From CAWCGU01 sp963838095 (GTDB taxonomy: Bacteria > Actinomycetota > Thermoleophilia > Solirubrobacterales > 70-9): a stretch of DNA of 64,000 nucleotides. The position numbers and the translations under genes are program-made. The notes under the pieces were generated by a model. It worked only from the letters and a program-made list of their open reading frames with translations, had not been told where the DNA came from and did not search any database. Below, piece after piece: positions 35,413-44,233 of the stretch. How positions within the stretch are numbered: position 1 is the stretch's first letter; each line of letters begins with the position of its first letter. The stretch spans positions 997,300 through 1,061,299 of the forward strand of contig CAWIPO010000006.1 of the NCBI GenBank assembly GCA_963838095.1, given 5' to 3'.

Positions 35413-35901
35413 ATGCTCGGCATGTCTCGGTCTCGAGGGGTCCGCGCTGTCGCGGTCGTGGTGCTGGCCGCGGGTGTCTGGGGAGGTTGCGGCGGAGACG
35501 ACGAGGGAGACGTCCCCGAGCCCGCCAGCGCCGAGGAGGCGGTGAGCACGTTCCTCGACGAGGTGAAGGCCCAAGACACGGTCGGGGCGTGCTCGGTGAT
35601 CACCGAGGAGGCCCAGGAGGCCTTCGCCGAACGGCTCGGTCAGACCCAGACCTCCACGGAGCTGACGAGCACGATCTGCGTCGAGAACCTCGGCACCGCG
35701 GAGGAAGAGATCTCTGCGCTCGAGTACGACCCGGAGTTCACGGTCGGGGAGGTGATCCAGGAGAGTGATTTCGGGCTCGATACAGTCGGAACCACCCCGG
35801 TCGAGGTCGAGGTGACCCTCGGCGAGCAGACCAGCGATTTCCGGTTCCTGGTGCGCGAAGAGCCCGAAGAGGGCTGGACGATCATTTTGCTCGACGAATA
35901 G
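35413..35901 (+). CDS. Putative lipoprotein
   Basis: About 162 aa from ATG 35413 (a second ATG at 35422 is possible). N-terminus MSRSRGVRAVAVVVLAAGVWGGCGG has a lipobox-like VWGGC, so it is probably an exported lipoprotein. The rest is acidic with one further Cys pair (VGACSVI and STICVENL). Length and the EEAVSTFLDEVKAQDTVGACSVI opening resemble small actinobacterial NTF2/SnoaL-like lipoproteins, but this is only a hint. Function unknown. Confidence 0.65.
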   Translation: MLGMSRSRGVRAVAVVVLAAGVWGGCGGDDEGDVPEPASAEEAVSTFLDEVKAQDTVGACSVITEEAQEAFAERLGQTQTSTELTSTICVENLGTAEEEISALEYDPEFTVGEVIQESDFGLDTVGTTPVEVEVTLGEQTSDFRFLVREEPEEGWTIILLDE

Positions 35902-35983
35902 ACGCTGTAGCGACCGCTAGACCCTGCGTCGAGCTTGACCCGGTTGACGGCCGGGGGTATCGTCATGGGCAGGGAGAGTCTGG

Positions 35984-36871
35984 ATGATTGGACGGATTGC
36001 CTTAGCCGCTTTGCTCTTGGCGGCGCTCTATGGATTGGGCGCCGGTGAGTCCGCCGGGGCTCCGATCCCCCCTCAGATCAATGCCAATCTCAACGACGAC
36101 TGCATCGAGGGCTTCTTCTGGCCTTCCAACCAATCGGTCAGCGTCACGGTCACGGATCCTGGTGGCGACGTCGTGCTCTCGAAGAACGTCTCCACCGACG
36201 GGGACGGCCACTTCACCGTGAACCCCGTCGGGCAGCTGTGCGACGTACCTTTCGATCTCGAGCCCCGCTGGAAGATCACCGCCTCCGACGACACCACAGC
36301 GAAGGTCCTCGTGCTTGCCGACGTCACCTTCGACGACCTCAATCCCGACACCGACAGGGCCGCCGGTACCGCGCCGCCCGGTGATCTGTTCATCGGCATC
36401 TTCGACCAGGGGAACGGAGAAGTGGATATCCAGAACCACCCCGGCGGCAGCTGGTCCGTCGACATCGGCTCACGCGGCGGGGACGTGCAGGTCGGATCGG
36501 GCGGCGACGTCTTCTCCTGGGATGCCGACAAGGATGCGACCGTGGCCGATCGTTTTGTCACGGCGGTGAGCCTCGAAGCAGGCGCCCCGAAGAGTCGCGC
36601 GACCGTCGTTGAGTCCGGTGAGAAGGTCCTCCTGTCGGGCAGGCTCGATGCCGGGGATACGGCCTGCGTTCGGCGGCAGCGTGTGAGCCTGGTTAAGGTT
36701 GGCGGCAGACGGCGTGAGGCTCTGGAGTCGGATCGCACCGACGGTCAAGGGATCTACTCGTTCATCCGGAGGGTGAAGAGAACCACCTCGTTCCGGGTCA
36801 AATACGCGGGAGGCAAGCGGTGCCAGCGCGCCGCCTCGCGCGTCAAGACCGTCCGCGTCGCCGGTTCCTGA
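35984..36871 (+). CDS. Exported protein of unknown function
   Basis: 295 aa from ATG 35984 with a signal peptide (RIALAALLLAALYGLGAGESAGA). Composition and FWPSNQSVSVTVTDPGGDVVLSKNVSTDGDGHFTV suggest beta-sandwich domains. The last 90 residues are basic (VSLVKVGGRRREALESDRTDGQGIYSFIRRVKRTTSFRVKYAGGKRC), similar to carboxypeptidase-regulatory-like Ig folds. Four or five Cys may form disulfides. I do not recognise the family. Confidence 0.6.
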   Translation: MIGRIALAALLLAALYGLGAGESAGAPIPPQINANLNDDCIEGFFWPSNQSVSVTVTDPGGDVVLSKNVSTDGDGHFTVNPVGQLCDVPFDLEPRWKITASDDTTAKVLVLADVTFDDLNPDTDRAAGTAPPGDLFIGIFDQGNGEVDIQNHPGGSWSVDIGSRGGDVQVGSGGDVFSWDADKDATVADRFVTAVSLEAGAPKSRATVVESGEKVLLSGRLDAGDTACVRRQRVSLVKVGGRRREALESDRTDGQGIYSFIRRVKRTTSFRVKYAGGKRCQRAASRVKTVRVAGS

Positions 36872-36898
36872 GACACCAACCGACGGCGCTGGATCGTT

Positions 36899-37798
36899 CT
36901 AGGCCGTCGCTGCTGCGGCTAGCCGCTCCTCGACCCACTCGGTCGAGGCGATGTGCTTCGACATCCCCAGCTGCGCCGGCTCGAAGCCGAGCGCGAGGCC
37001 GACGAGCTGCGGGAGGTGCAGGACGGCGAGGCCGAGCTCGCGGCCGGTGACCTTTGCCGCCTCCGGCTGCTGCATGTCGAGGTTCAGGTGGCACAGCGGG
37101 CACGGGGTGACGAGGCAGTCGGCGCCCTGGTCGAGGGCGTCGCCGACGTGGGTGCCGGCCTGGCGCAGCGAGGTCTCGCGGTTCATCGTGATCACGGGGA
37201 AGCCGCAGCATTTGCGGGCGCCGTCGTATTCGACCACCTCGCCGCCGAGGGCCTCGATCACCTTCTCCAGGTAGAGGTCACGCTCGGGGTGCTCGTCGTA
37301 GCCGAGCCGGTGCTTCGGCCGGATCACGTAGCAGCCGTAGAAGGGGCCGACCCGCAGCCCGGCCAGCGGCCGCTTCACCTTCTCGGCCAGCGCCCCGAGC
37401 CCGTACTCCTCGACCAGGATCCAGAGGAAGTTCTTGTTCGTCCACCCCTCCCTGCCCTTCACGTACTCCAGCCCCTCGCCGGCCAGCACCTCGTTGATGT
37501 GGGCGCGGTAGGCGGAGTCGGCGTCGAGTCGTTGCTGGCATTCCGACTGCGCGCCCTGGCAGGTCGAGCAGATGTTCATCATCGCCAGGCCGGTGTCCTG
37601 GGCGAGCGCGAAAGTGCGCGCGTTCAGCGTGTCCGCCAGCTCCTGGTTGTGCTCGGCGATCACCCCGGCGCCGCAGCAGTTGGCGCGGTCGAGCGTGACC
37701 AGCTCGATTCCGAGCTCCTCGGCGACCAGGGCCATCGAGCCGTGAAGCTCGGGCGTAAACCCTCGCGAAACGCATCCCGGCCAATACGCAAGCTTCAT
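36899..37798 (-). CDS. Succinate dehydrogenase/HdrB-like CCG-domain subunit
   Basis: 299 aa, MKLAYWPGCVSRGFTPELH. Two CCG domains: ANCCGAG...ICSTCQGAQSEC in the N-terminal half and GARKCCGFPVITMNRE...TPCPLCHLNLD in the C-terminal half. These Cys-rich modules bind a non-cubane iron-sulfur cluster in HdrB and the SdhE-type subunit of non-classical succinate dehydrogenases. Its start overlaps the SdhB1 stop by 4 bp. It probably replaces the usual haem membrane anchor and passes electrons to quinone or another carrier. Confidence 0.85.
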   Translation of the reverse strand: MKLAYWPGCVSRGFTPELHGSMALVAEELGIELVTLDRANCCGAGVIAEHNQELADTLNARTFALAQDTGLAMMNICSTCQGAQSECQQRLDADSAYRAHINEVLAGEGLEYVKGREGWTNKNFLWILVEEYGLGALAEKVKRPLAGLRVGPFYGCYVIRPKHRLGYDEHPERDLYLEKVIEALGGEVVEYDGARKCCGFPVITMNRETSLRQAGTHVGDALDQGADCLVTPCPLCHLNLDMQQPEAAKVTGRELGLAVLHLPQLVGLALGFEPAQLGMSKHIASTEWVEERLAAAATA

Positions 37799-38973
37799 CC
37801 GCTGTCTCCGATGTCGGGCTCAGGCTCGATCGCGGCTTCCGGCACACCCTCCGGGGTGCCCTCGATCTCCGGTTCCTCGCCCAAGATGTAGAGGTTGAGC
37901 TCCTGAGCGTGCTTCTCGGCGTGCTCGTAGATTCGCTTCACCTGTTCCTGGGCATCCCCCGGCAGCTGGGGATGCACGCCCGGGATCAGCTTGCTCAGCG
38001 AGCGCATCTTTCCCGTGCGGATGCCGCGCACGGCCGTCGGAATCGATCCGATCAGGCCACCGATCCGCTTCGGCGTCGGCATCAGCTTGCCCTTGGCGCC
38101 CGGAGCGTAGGACTCCTGCAGCAGCAGCGACTCGTCGAGCGTCCCCTTCTTCTCGATGATCTTCACGAACGCCGCCTCGTGGCTGTGGCCGTTGTTCTGG
38201 TCCTCGATTCCCTCGTCTTGCGTGGCGCGACGGCGCAGTCGCATGATCTGGTCCATCGGCGCCACGCCCTTGGGGCAGGCGTCGATGCACGAGAAGCAGT
38301 GGGTGCAGTCGTAGATGCCGTGGGGGTCCTGCGCGAGGTCGTGGAGGCGCTCGGTGGTCTGCGCGTCGCGGGGATCGCCGACGAAGCGGTAGGCCTTCGC
38401 CAGCGCCGCGGGGCCGATGAACTCGGGGTCGGCCTCCATTGAGAGACACGCCGACACGCACGCCCCGCACTGGATGCAGGCCATCGACTGAGTGACGTCG
38501 ATCATCGACTCGGGGGGGACGATGTACTCACGCTCGGGCGGGTCTCCCTCGGGCAGGAGCCACGGGGTGACGCGCCTGATCTTCGTCCAGTGGGTCGACT
38601 CCATGTCGGTGACCAGGTCCTTGATCACCGGCATGTTTCCCATCGGCTCGACCGTGATCGGCTCCGAGCCGGGGCGCAGGCTGCGCTCGGGGACCGAGCC
38701 CCCGCGACCGCGGTTGGCCTCGGCGTGGGCATCGCCGAGCTGGGTCTTGCAGGCGAGCGTCGACTGGCCGTTGATCTTCACCCCGCACGAGCCGCAGATC
38801 GCCGCCCGGCACGAGCAGCGCACCGACAGCGAGCCGTCCTGTGCGTCGCGGGCCTGAAGCAGCCCGTCGAGCACCGACAGCGTCGGGTCGAGGTCGACCT
38901 TGAAGTTCTCCCAGTAGGGGCCGGCGCCGTCGCCGGGCTTGTACCGGCGGACCTTGAGCTCGTAGGCGGCCAT
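37795..38973 (-). CDS. sdhB: Succinate dehydrogenase iron-sulfur subunit, system 1
   Basis: 392 aa, longer than the usual 240-260. N-terminal [2Fe-2S] domain: RCSCRAAICGSCGVKINGQSTLAC. Then two cluster motifs: MACIQCGACVSACLSMEADPEF and DCTHCFSCIDACPKGVAP. A C-terminal extension of about 130 residues has no clear motif and may contact the CCG subunit. Gene order sdhA1-sdhB1-CCG subunit supports a non-classical complex. Confidence 0.9.
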   Translation of the reverse strand: MAAYELKVRRYKPGDGAGPYWENFKVDLDPTLSVLDGLLQARDAQDGSLSVRCSCRAAICGSCGVKINGQSTLACKTQLGDAHAEANRGRGGSVPERSLRPGSEPITVEPMGNMPVIKDLVTDMESTHWTKIRRVTPWLLPEGDPPEREYIVPPESMIDVTQSMACIQCGACVSACLSMEADPEFIGPAALAKAYRFVGDPRDAQTTERLHDLAQDPHGIYDCTHCFSCIDACPKGVAPMDQIMRLRRRATQDEGIEDQNNGHSHEAAFVKIIEKKGTLDESLLLQESYAPGAKGKLMPTPKRIGGLIGSIPTAVRGIRTGKMRSLSKLIPGVHPQLPGDAQEQVKRIYEHAEKHAQELNLYILGEEPEIEGTPEGVPEAAIEPEPDIGDSG

Positions 38974-38983
38974 CAGCTCAAAC

Positions 38984-40672
38984 CTAGTAGGTCCGCTCCT
39001 GCGGCTCCCACTGGGTCATCGTCACCTCCGAGTAGGAGATCTCCGGGCCGTCCCCGTTCAGGGTGAGGTCGATGTGCTTCAGCCAGTCGGGGTCGTTGCG
39101 CTCCGGGAAGTCGGTGCGGAACTGGGCGCCGCGGCTCTCGGTCCGGTGCAGCGCGGCGACGCAGGTCGCCTCGGCGTTGTCGAGCATGAACCCGAGCTCG
39201 ATCGCACCGAGCACGTCCTGGTTGAAGACCGTGCCGCGGTCATCGATGTAGCAGCTGCCGGCTTCCTCCTGCAGCCGCTTCACCGTCTCGAGCGCCGCCT
39301 GGATTCCCTCCTGGTCCCTGAAGACCGCCACGTGGCGATCCATCGTCGCTCCAAGCTCCTTGCGGATCTCCGAGACCCGCCTGCCCGATCCCCGCTCGCG
39401 GGAGATGATCTCGGCGATCCGTTGCTCCTCGCCGGCGAGGGTGGCGCGGGAGGCAACACCGGGATCGACCTGCTTCCCGCGCTCCGCCGCATGCTCGCCG
39501 GAGCGACGGCCGAAGATCAGCGTGTCGAGCAGCGAGTTGGCGCCGAGGCGGTTGCCGCCGTGGACGGAGACGCAGGCGACCTCTCCCGCTGCGTACAGCC
39601 CCGGGATGTCGGTGGCCCCGTTCGTGTCGGTCTTGACGCCGCCCATCATGTAGTGGTTGCCGGGCTTGATGTGGATCGGCTCGCGGGTGATGTCGACGCC
39701 GGCGAAGTCGCGCCCGACGAGCACGATCTCGCGCAGCGCCTCGTGGATGCGCTTGCGCGGGACGACGGTGATGTCGAGCGCCACCGTGCCGTCGGGAAAG
39801 CCACGGCCCTCCTGGATCTCGGTCTGCTCGGCCCGGGAGACGACGTCACGCGATGCGAGCTCCATCTTGTTGGGCGCGTATCGCTCCATGAAGCGCTCGC
39901 CCTGGGCATTGAGCAGGTGCGCGCCCTCGCCGCGTGCGCCCTCGGTGATCAGGAAGCCCTTGCCGGCAAGGGTCGTCGGGTGGTACTGCACCATCTCCAT
40001 GTCCATCAGCGTCGCGCCCGCCCGGTAGGCCATCGCGATCCCGTCGCCGGTGCAGATCAGCGCGTTGGTGGTCGGCTGCCAAACCTGGCCGTTGCCGCCG
40101 GTGGCGAGGATCACCGACTTCGCCTCGAACAGCTCCATCGAGCCGTCACGGATGTTGCGGGTCACCACCCCCACGCACTTGCCCTCGTCGTCGAGTGCGA
40201 GCGCGGTGGTGAACCACTCCTCGTAGCGGGCGACGAGCGCTGAGTGCTTCATCAGCTGCTCATACAGCACGTGCATGATCGCCTGGCCGGTGATGTCGGC
40301 GACGTAGTAAGTGCGCGCCTGCGACGCGCCGCCGAAGGCGCGGACCCCGAGCGCTCCCTCCTCGTTGCGGTGAAACGTGACCCCGATGTGCTCGAGGTGG
40401 AGCAGCTCGTGGGGCGCCTCCCGGCACATGATCTCGATCGCGTCCTGATCGCCGAGGTAGTCCGACCCCTTGACGGTGTCGAACGCGTGCGACTCCCAGG
40501 AATCACCCTCCTGGAGCGCGGCGTTGATCCCGCCCTGGGCGGCGTTGGAGTGCGAGCGCACCGGGTGGACCTTGCTGATGATCCCGACCGAAACGCCGTG
40601 CTCGGCGGCAGCGAGCGCGGCCCGCTGTCCGGCGAGCCCTGCCCCGATGACTAGTACGTCGTGCTGCGGCAC
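38984..40672 (-). CDS. sdhA: Succinate dehydrogenase/fumarate reductase flavoprotein, system 1
   Basis: 562 aa, MPQHDVLVIGAGLAGQRAALAAAEHG (FAD dinucleotide fold). RSHSNAAQGGINA contains the His that binds FAD covalently; ILATGGNGQVW, VQYHPTTLAGKGFLITEGARGEG, HYMMGGVKTDTNG and HGGNRLGANSLLDTLIFGRRSG complete the family motifs. It oxidises succinate or reduces fumarate. 10 bp before sdhB1 and 58 bp after sdhB2. Confidence 0.95.
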   Translation of the reverse strand: MPQHDVLVIGAGLAGQRAALAAAEHGVSVGIISKVHPVRSHSNAAQGGINAALQEGDSWESHAFDTVKGSDYLGDQDAIEIMCREAPHELLHLEHIGVTFHRNEEGALGVRAFGGASQARTYYVADITGQAIMHVLYEQLMKHSALVARYEEWFTTALALDDEGKCVGVVTRNIRDGSMELFEAKSVILATGGNGQVWQPTTNALICTGDGIAMAYRAGATLMDMEMVQYHPTTLAGKGFLITEGARGEGAHLLNAQGERFMERYAPNKMELASRDVVSRAEQTEIQEGRGFPDGTVALDITVVPRKRIHEALREIVLVGRDFAGVDITREPIHIKPGNHYMMGGVKTDTNGATDIPGLYAAGEVACVSVHGGNRLGANSLLDTLIFGRRSGEHAAERGKQVDPGVASRATLAGEEQRIAEIISRERGSGRRVSEIRKELGATMDRHVAVFRDQEGIQAALETVKRLQEEAGSCYIDDRGTVFNQDVLGAIELGFMLDNAEATCVAALHRTESRGAQFRTDFPERNDPDWLKHIDLTLNGDGPEISYSEVTMTQWEPQERTY

Positions 40673-40730
40673 GGCGCGGGATTCTATGGAGGCGCCGGTC
40701 TTGTGGCCTCGCGCGCTCCCGAACAGGCGC

Positions 40731-41504
40731 CTACTGCGGCTCCATCTGCCCCCGGCGGCGCTTCAGCTTCTGGATCATCGCCAGGCGGTAGTCACGGTTC
40801 AGCTCGCCGATCACCTTGATCGAAACCTTCGCAGGGCAGACGCGCTGGCATTCGCCGAAGTTGGTGCAGCCGCCGAAGCCCTCGTCGTCGTGCTGGCGGA
40901 CCATCGCTCGGGTGCGGTGGTAGCGCTCTGGCTCGCCCTGCGGTAGCACGTTCAGGTGCGTGACCTTGGCGCCGGTGAACAGCATCGCGGCGCCGTTGGG
41001 GCAGGCGGCGACGCAGGCCCCGCATCCGATGCAGATCGCGGCGTCGAGCGCCGCCTGCTGCGTCTCGGGATGGATCGGGTTGGAGTTCGGCTCGGGCTTC
41101 GGGCCGGCGCCGACGGAGATGTAGCCGCCGGCCTGGATGATCCGGTCGAACGCGGAGCGGTTCACGATCAGGTCTCGCAGCACCGGGAAAGCCGAGCTTC
41201 GGAAGGGCTCGACCGTGATCTCCGAGCCATCATCGAACTGGCGCATGAACACCTGGCAGGAGGTCGCCCGGCCGGGGCCGTGCGGGATGCCGTTGATCGT
41301 CAGCGAGCACATGCCGCAGATTCCCTCCCGGCAGTCGGAGTCGAATGCGATCGGCGTCGCCCCGTCCGAAAGCAGGCGCTCGTTGAGGACATCGAGCATC
41401 TCGAGGAACGACGCCTCGCCGTCGATGTCGGCGACCTCGAAGCGCTCGAATCGCCCCTCGGCCGAGGAGTTCTCCTGTCGCCACACACGAAGCGAGAAGT
41501 TCAC
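40731..41504 (-). CDS. sdhB: Succinate dehydrogenase iron-sulfur subunit, system 2
   Basis: 257 aa from GTG 41504, overlapping the sdhA2 stop as GTGA; the longer frame upstream is not used. SDCREGICGMCSLTINGIPHG with the [2Fe-2S] Cys, AICIGCGACVAACPNGAAMLF and GGCTNFGECQRVCPAKVSIKVI. This is the form found with cytochrome b558 complexes (as in Bacillus). It is clearly different from the longer SdhB of system 1. Confidence 0.93.
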   Translation of the reverse strand: MNFSLRVWRQENSSAEGRFERFEVADIDGEASFLEMLDVLNERLLSDGATPIAFDSDCREGICGMCSLTINGIPHGPGRATSCQVFMRQFDDGSEITVEPFRSSAFPVLRDLIVNRSAFDRIIQAGGYISVGAGPKPEPNSNPIHPETQQAALDAAICIGCGACVAACPNGAAMLFTGAKVTHLNVLPQGEPERYHRTRAMVRQHDDEGFGGCTNFGECQRVCPAKVSIKVIGELNRDYRLAMIQKLKRRRGQMEPQ

Positions 41505-43423
41505 TTGTACGACCTCGCCACCGGCTTCAGCGCCTCGAACTCCAGCGGCTCGATGTTGCGGACCGGCTCCTCTCCCTCTCCCCGGTGCTCCCACACGGCG
41601 ACGTGCGAAAAGCGCTCATCGTCGCGGATGGGCTCGCCCTCCTCGGTCTGGTACTCCTCGCGCAGGTGGCAACCGCAGGACTCCTCGCGCTCGAGCGCGT
41701 CGCGGCACATCAGCTCCGCGAGCTCGAGGAAGTCGGCCACCCGCCCTGCGTATTCGAGCGCCTGGTTGATCTCCATCGAGCCGTCGCTCACCCTCAGGTC
41801 GCGCCAGTACTCATCGCGCAGATCGCGGATCCGATCGATCGCATCACGAAGGCCCGCGGCTTCGCGCGTGATCCCGCAGCGGTCGAGCATCAGCTCGCCG
41901 AGGCGGCGATGGAAGACGGTCGGGGGAGTGGTGCCGCCGACGTCGAGCAGGCCCGCGATCCGTTCGCGAACCCTCTCCTCGGCCGCGTCGAATGAGGGGT
42001 GGGTGGGCTCGGGGTGATCGGTGACCTCGGCGACGTAGTCGGTGACGCAGTGAGGGGCGATGAAGTAACCGTCGGCGAGGCACTGCATCATCGCGCTGGC
42101 GCCGAGTCGGTTCGCCCCGTGGTCGGAGAAGTTCGCTTCGCCGATCGCGAACAGGCCCGGGATCGTCGTCTGCAGCCCGTAGTCGACCCACAGCCCGCCC
42201 ATCGAGTAGTGCGGCGCGGGGTAGATCTGCATCGGCACCTCCCACGGGCTCTCGCCGGTGATCCGCTCGTACAGCTCGAAGAGGTTGCCGTAGCGCGCCG
42301 CGATCGTCGGCTGTCCTTTGTCCAGAATTGCGTCGCGGAAGTCCATGTAGACGGCGCGGCCGGTCGCCCCGACGCCGAGCCCCTCGTCGCAGACGATCTT
42401 CGCCGCGCGGGAGGCGACGTCGCGGGGGACGAGGTTCCCGTAGCGCGGATAGCGCTCCTCGAGGAAGTAGTAGCGCTCGTCCTCAGGGATGTCGTGCGGG
42501 CCGCGGTCATCGCCCTTGCTTCGCGGCACCCACACCCGGCCGTCGTTTCGCAGCGACTCGCTCATCAGGGTCAGCTTCGACTGGTACTCGCCCGACTGGG
42601 GGATGCAGGTCGGGTGGATCTGGGTGAAGCAGGGATTGGCGAACCCGGCGCCGTGCTTGTGCGCGCGCCAGGTCGCGGTGACGTTGCAGCCGACCGCGTT
42701 GGTGGAGAGGTAATAGACGTTGCAGTAGCCGCCGGTGGCGAGCACGACGGCGTCGGCTGCGTGGCGGGTGATCTCGCCACTGACGAGGTCGCGGGCGATG
42801 ATCCCGCGCGCGCGGCCCTCCTGGAGCACGATGTCCAGCATCTCGTGCCGGGAGTGAACGCGGGCGTGGCCCTCGGCGACCTCCTTCTGCAGCGCCTGGT
42901 ATGCGCCGAGCAGCAGCTGCTGCCCGGTCTGGCCGCGGCAGTAGAAGGTGCGCTCGACCTGCACGCCGCCGAACGAGCGCGTCGCCAGAAGGCCGCCGTA
43001 CTCGCGGTTGAACGGCACGCCTTGCGCGACCGCCTGATCGATGATGTTCGTCGAGAGGTCCGCGAGCCGCCACACGTTTGCCTCGCGGGCGCGGAAGTCG
43101 CCGCCCTTGATCGTGTCGGTGAACAGCCGGTGGACCGTGTCGCCCTCGTTGGCGTAGTCCTTTGTCGCGTTGATCCCGCCCTGCGCCGCGATCGAGTGCG
43201 CGCGCCGGGACGAGTCCTGGTAGCAGAAGGCGTCGACCGAGTAGCCCATGCCGGCGAGCGTCGCGGCGGCACTCCCCCCGGCAAGGCCGGTGCCGACGAC
43301 GATGATCTTGTAGTCGCTGCGCTGGCGAGGCCCGACGAGGCGGTGGCGGTCGAGCCAGCCCGTCCAGCGCTCGTCGAGCGGCCCCTCCGGTGCTCCGGCT
43401 TCGAGCTTCATCGCCTCATGCAC
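41501..43423 (-). CDS. sdhA: Succinate dehydrogenase flavoprotein, system 2
   Basis: 640 aa from GTG 43423 (overlaps the sdhC stop) or 636 aa from ATG 43411; the second start is also plausible. IIVVGTGLAGGSAAATLAGMGY is the FAD fold and RRAHSIAAQGGINATKDY has the flavinylated His. CFTQIHPTCIPQSGEYQSKLTLMSESLRNDGRVWVP and FSDHGANRLGASAMMQCLADGYF match the b558-type SdhA. Middle gene of sdhCAB. Confidence 0.95.
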   Translation of the reverse strand: MHEAMKLEAGAPEGPLDERWTGWLDRHRLVGPRQRSDYKIIVVGTGLAGGSAAATLAGMGYSVDAFCYQDSSRRAHSIAAQGGINATKDYANEGDTVHRLFTDTIKGGDFRAREANVWRLADLSTNIIDQAVAQGVPFNREYGGLLATRSFGGVQVERTFYCRGQTGQQLLLGAYQALQKEVAEGHARVHSRHEMLDIVLQEGRARGIIARDLVSGEITRHAADAVVLATGGYCNVYYLSTNAVGCNVTATWRAHKHGAGFANPCFTQIHPTCIPQSGEYQSKLTLMSESLRNDGRVWVPRSKGDDRGPHDIPEDERYYFLEERYPRYGNLVPRDVASRAAKIVCDEGLGVGATGRAVYMDFRDAILDKGQPTIAARYGNLFELYERITGESPWEVPMQIYPAPHYSMGGLWVDYGLQTTIPGLFAIGEANFSDHGANRLGASAMMQCLADGYFIAPHCVTDYVAEVTDHPEPTHPSFDAAEERVRERIAGLLDVGGTTPPTVFHRRLGELMLDRCGITREAAGLRDAIDRIRDLRDEYWRDLRVSDGSMEINQALEYAGRVADFLELAELMCRDALEREESCGCHLREEYQTEEGEPIRDDERFSHVAVWEHRGEGEEPVRNIEPLEFEALKPVARSYK

Positions 43424-44210
43424 CCGGCTTCGGCAGCGCGTCGGTCCAGAAGAGCAGCGGCACGAGGGCGAAGCCGACCGCCGCCGCGATGGCGATGAAG
43501 GCCGCCGTGCGGCGGAACGTGGCGTTGCGGTTCGGTTTGTCCCAGCCCATGGTCTGGATCCCGCTCCATATTCCGTGGTAGAGGTGCGTCCCGATCAGCA
43601 CGGACGCGGCGACGTAGATGAGCACGAAGTACCACTCGTGGAAGGCGTCGTAGAGGTTCGCGTACACCTCCCCCGCGACCACCGGCGTCACATCGATCGT
43701 CCCGGTCGTGAACTGGAGGATGTGAAAGACGACGAAGGCGAGCAACAGGAGCCCGGAGAGCAGCATCGTCCGCGCCGCCAGCGAGCGGCCGAGCCGCTTG
43801 GCCTCGCGGTGGCCAGCCGGGCGAGCTCCGCGGTTTCGCAGGTAGAGCTGGGTGATCGCGGTCACGTGCAGGACCAGCGCGGCGACCAGCACCACCCTGA
43901 TCGTCCACAGCAGTCCCTCGCGCGGTATCGCGGGTCTCCCCACCGTGCGCAGCCATTCCGCGTACGTGTCGATCGCCGGGGCGGCTCCGCCTCCCTGAAT
44001 CGCCTTCAGGTTGCCGAGCACGTGCAGGATCACGTAGAGCGCGAGGATCGCGCCGGTAACCGCGACGACCACCTTCTTGCCGATCGTCGAGCGCCACCAC
44101 TCGCGCCCCCACGCTGCGCGCCCCATCGCCTCGATTTCCGAGCCGGGCCGCGACGCCGGCCCCTCGGTCGCGCGCGGCTTGCCGGGTACGGTGCTGGGCG
44201 CTCCGGCCAC
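43416..44210 (-). CDS. sdhC: Succinate dehydrogenase cytochrome b558 subunit
   Basis: 264 aa with five transmembrane helices. Candidate haem-ligand histidines lie in YVILHVLGNLK, VLHVTAITQLY, FVVFHILQFTTG and GTHLYHGIWSGIQTMGW. The first about 40 residues are soluble and Pro/Arg-rich. It anchors SdhA2/B2 and passes electrons to menaquinone. First gene of the six-gene run. Confidence 0.9.
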   Translation of the reverse strand: MAGAPSTVPGKPRATEGPASRPGSEIEAMGRAAWGREWWRSTIGKKVVVAVTGAILALYVILHVLGNLKAIQGGGAAPAIDTYAEWLRTVGRPAIPREGLLWTIRVVLVAALVLHVTAITQLYLRNRGARPAGHREAKRLGRSLAARTMLLSGLLLLAFVVFHILQFTTGTIDVTPVVAGEVYANLYDAFHEWYFVLIYVAASVLIGTHLYHGIWSGIQTMGWDKPNRNATFRRTAAFIAIAAAVGFALVPLLFWTDALPKPGA

Positions 44211-44233
44211 GGCGCGATCCTATCCGCCGCTGG

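Noticed and set aside
39074..43498. Long plus-strand frames over the sdh genes
   Set aside because: Mirror frames of strongly conserved SdhA and SdhB coding regions.
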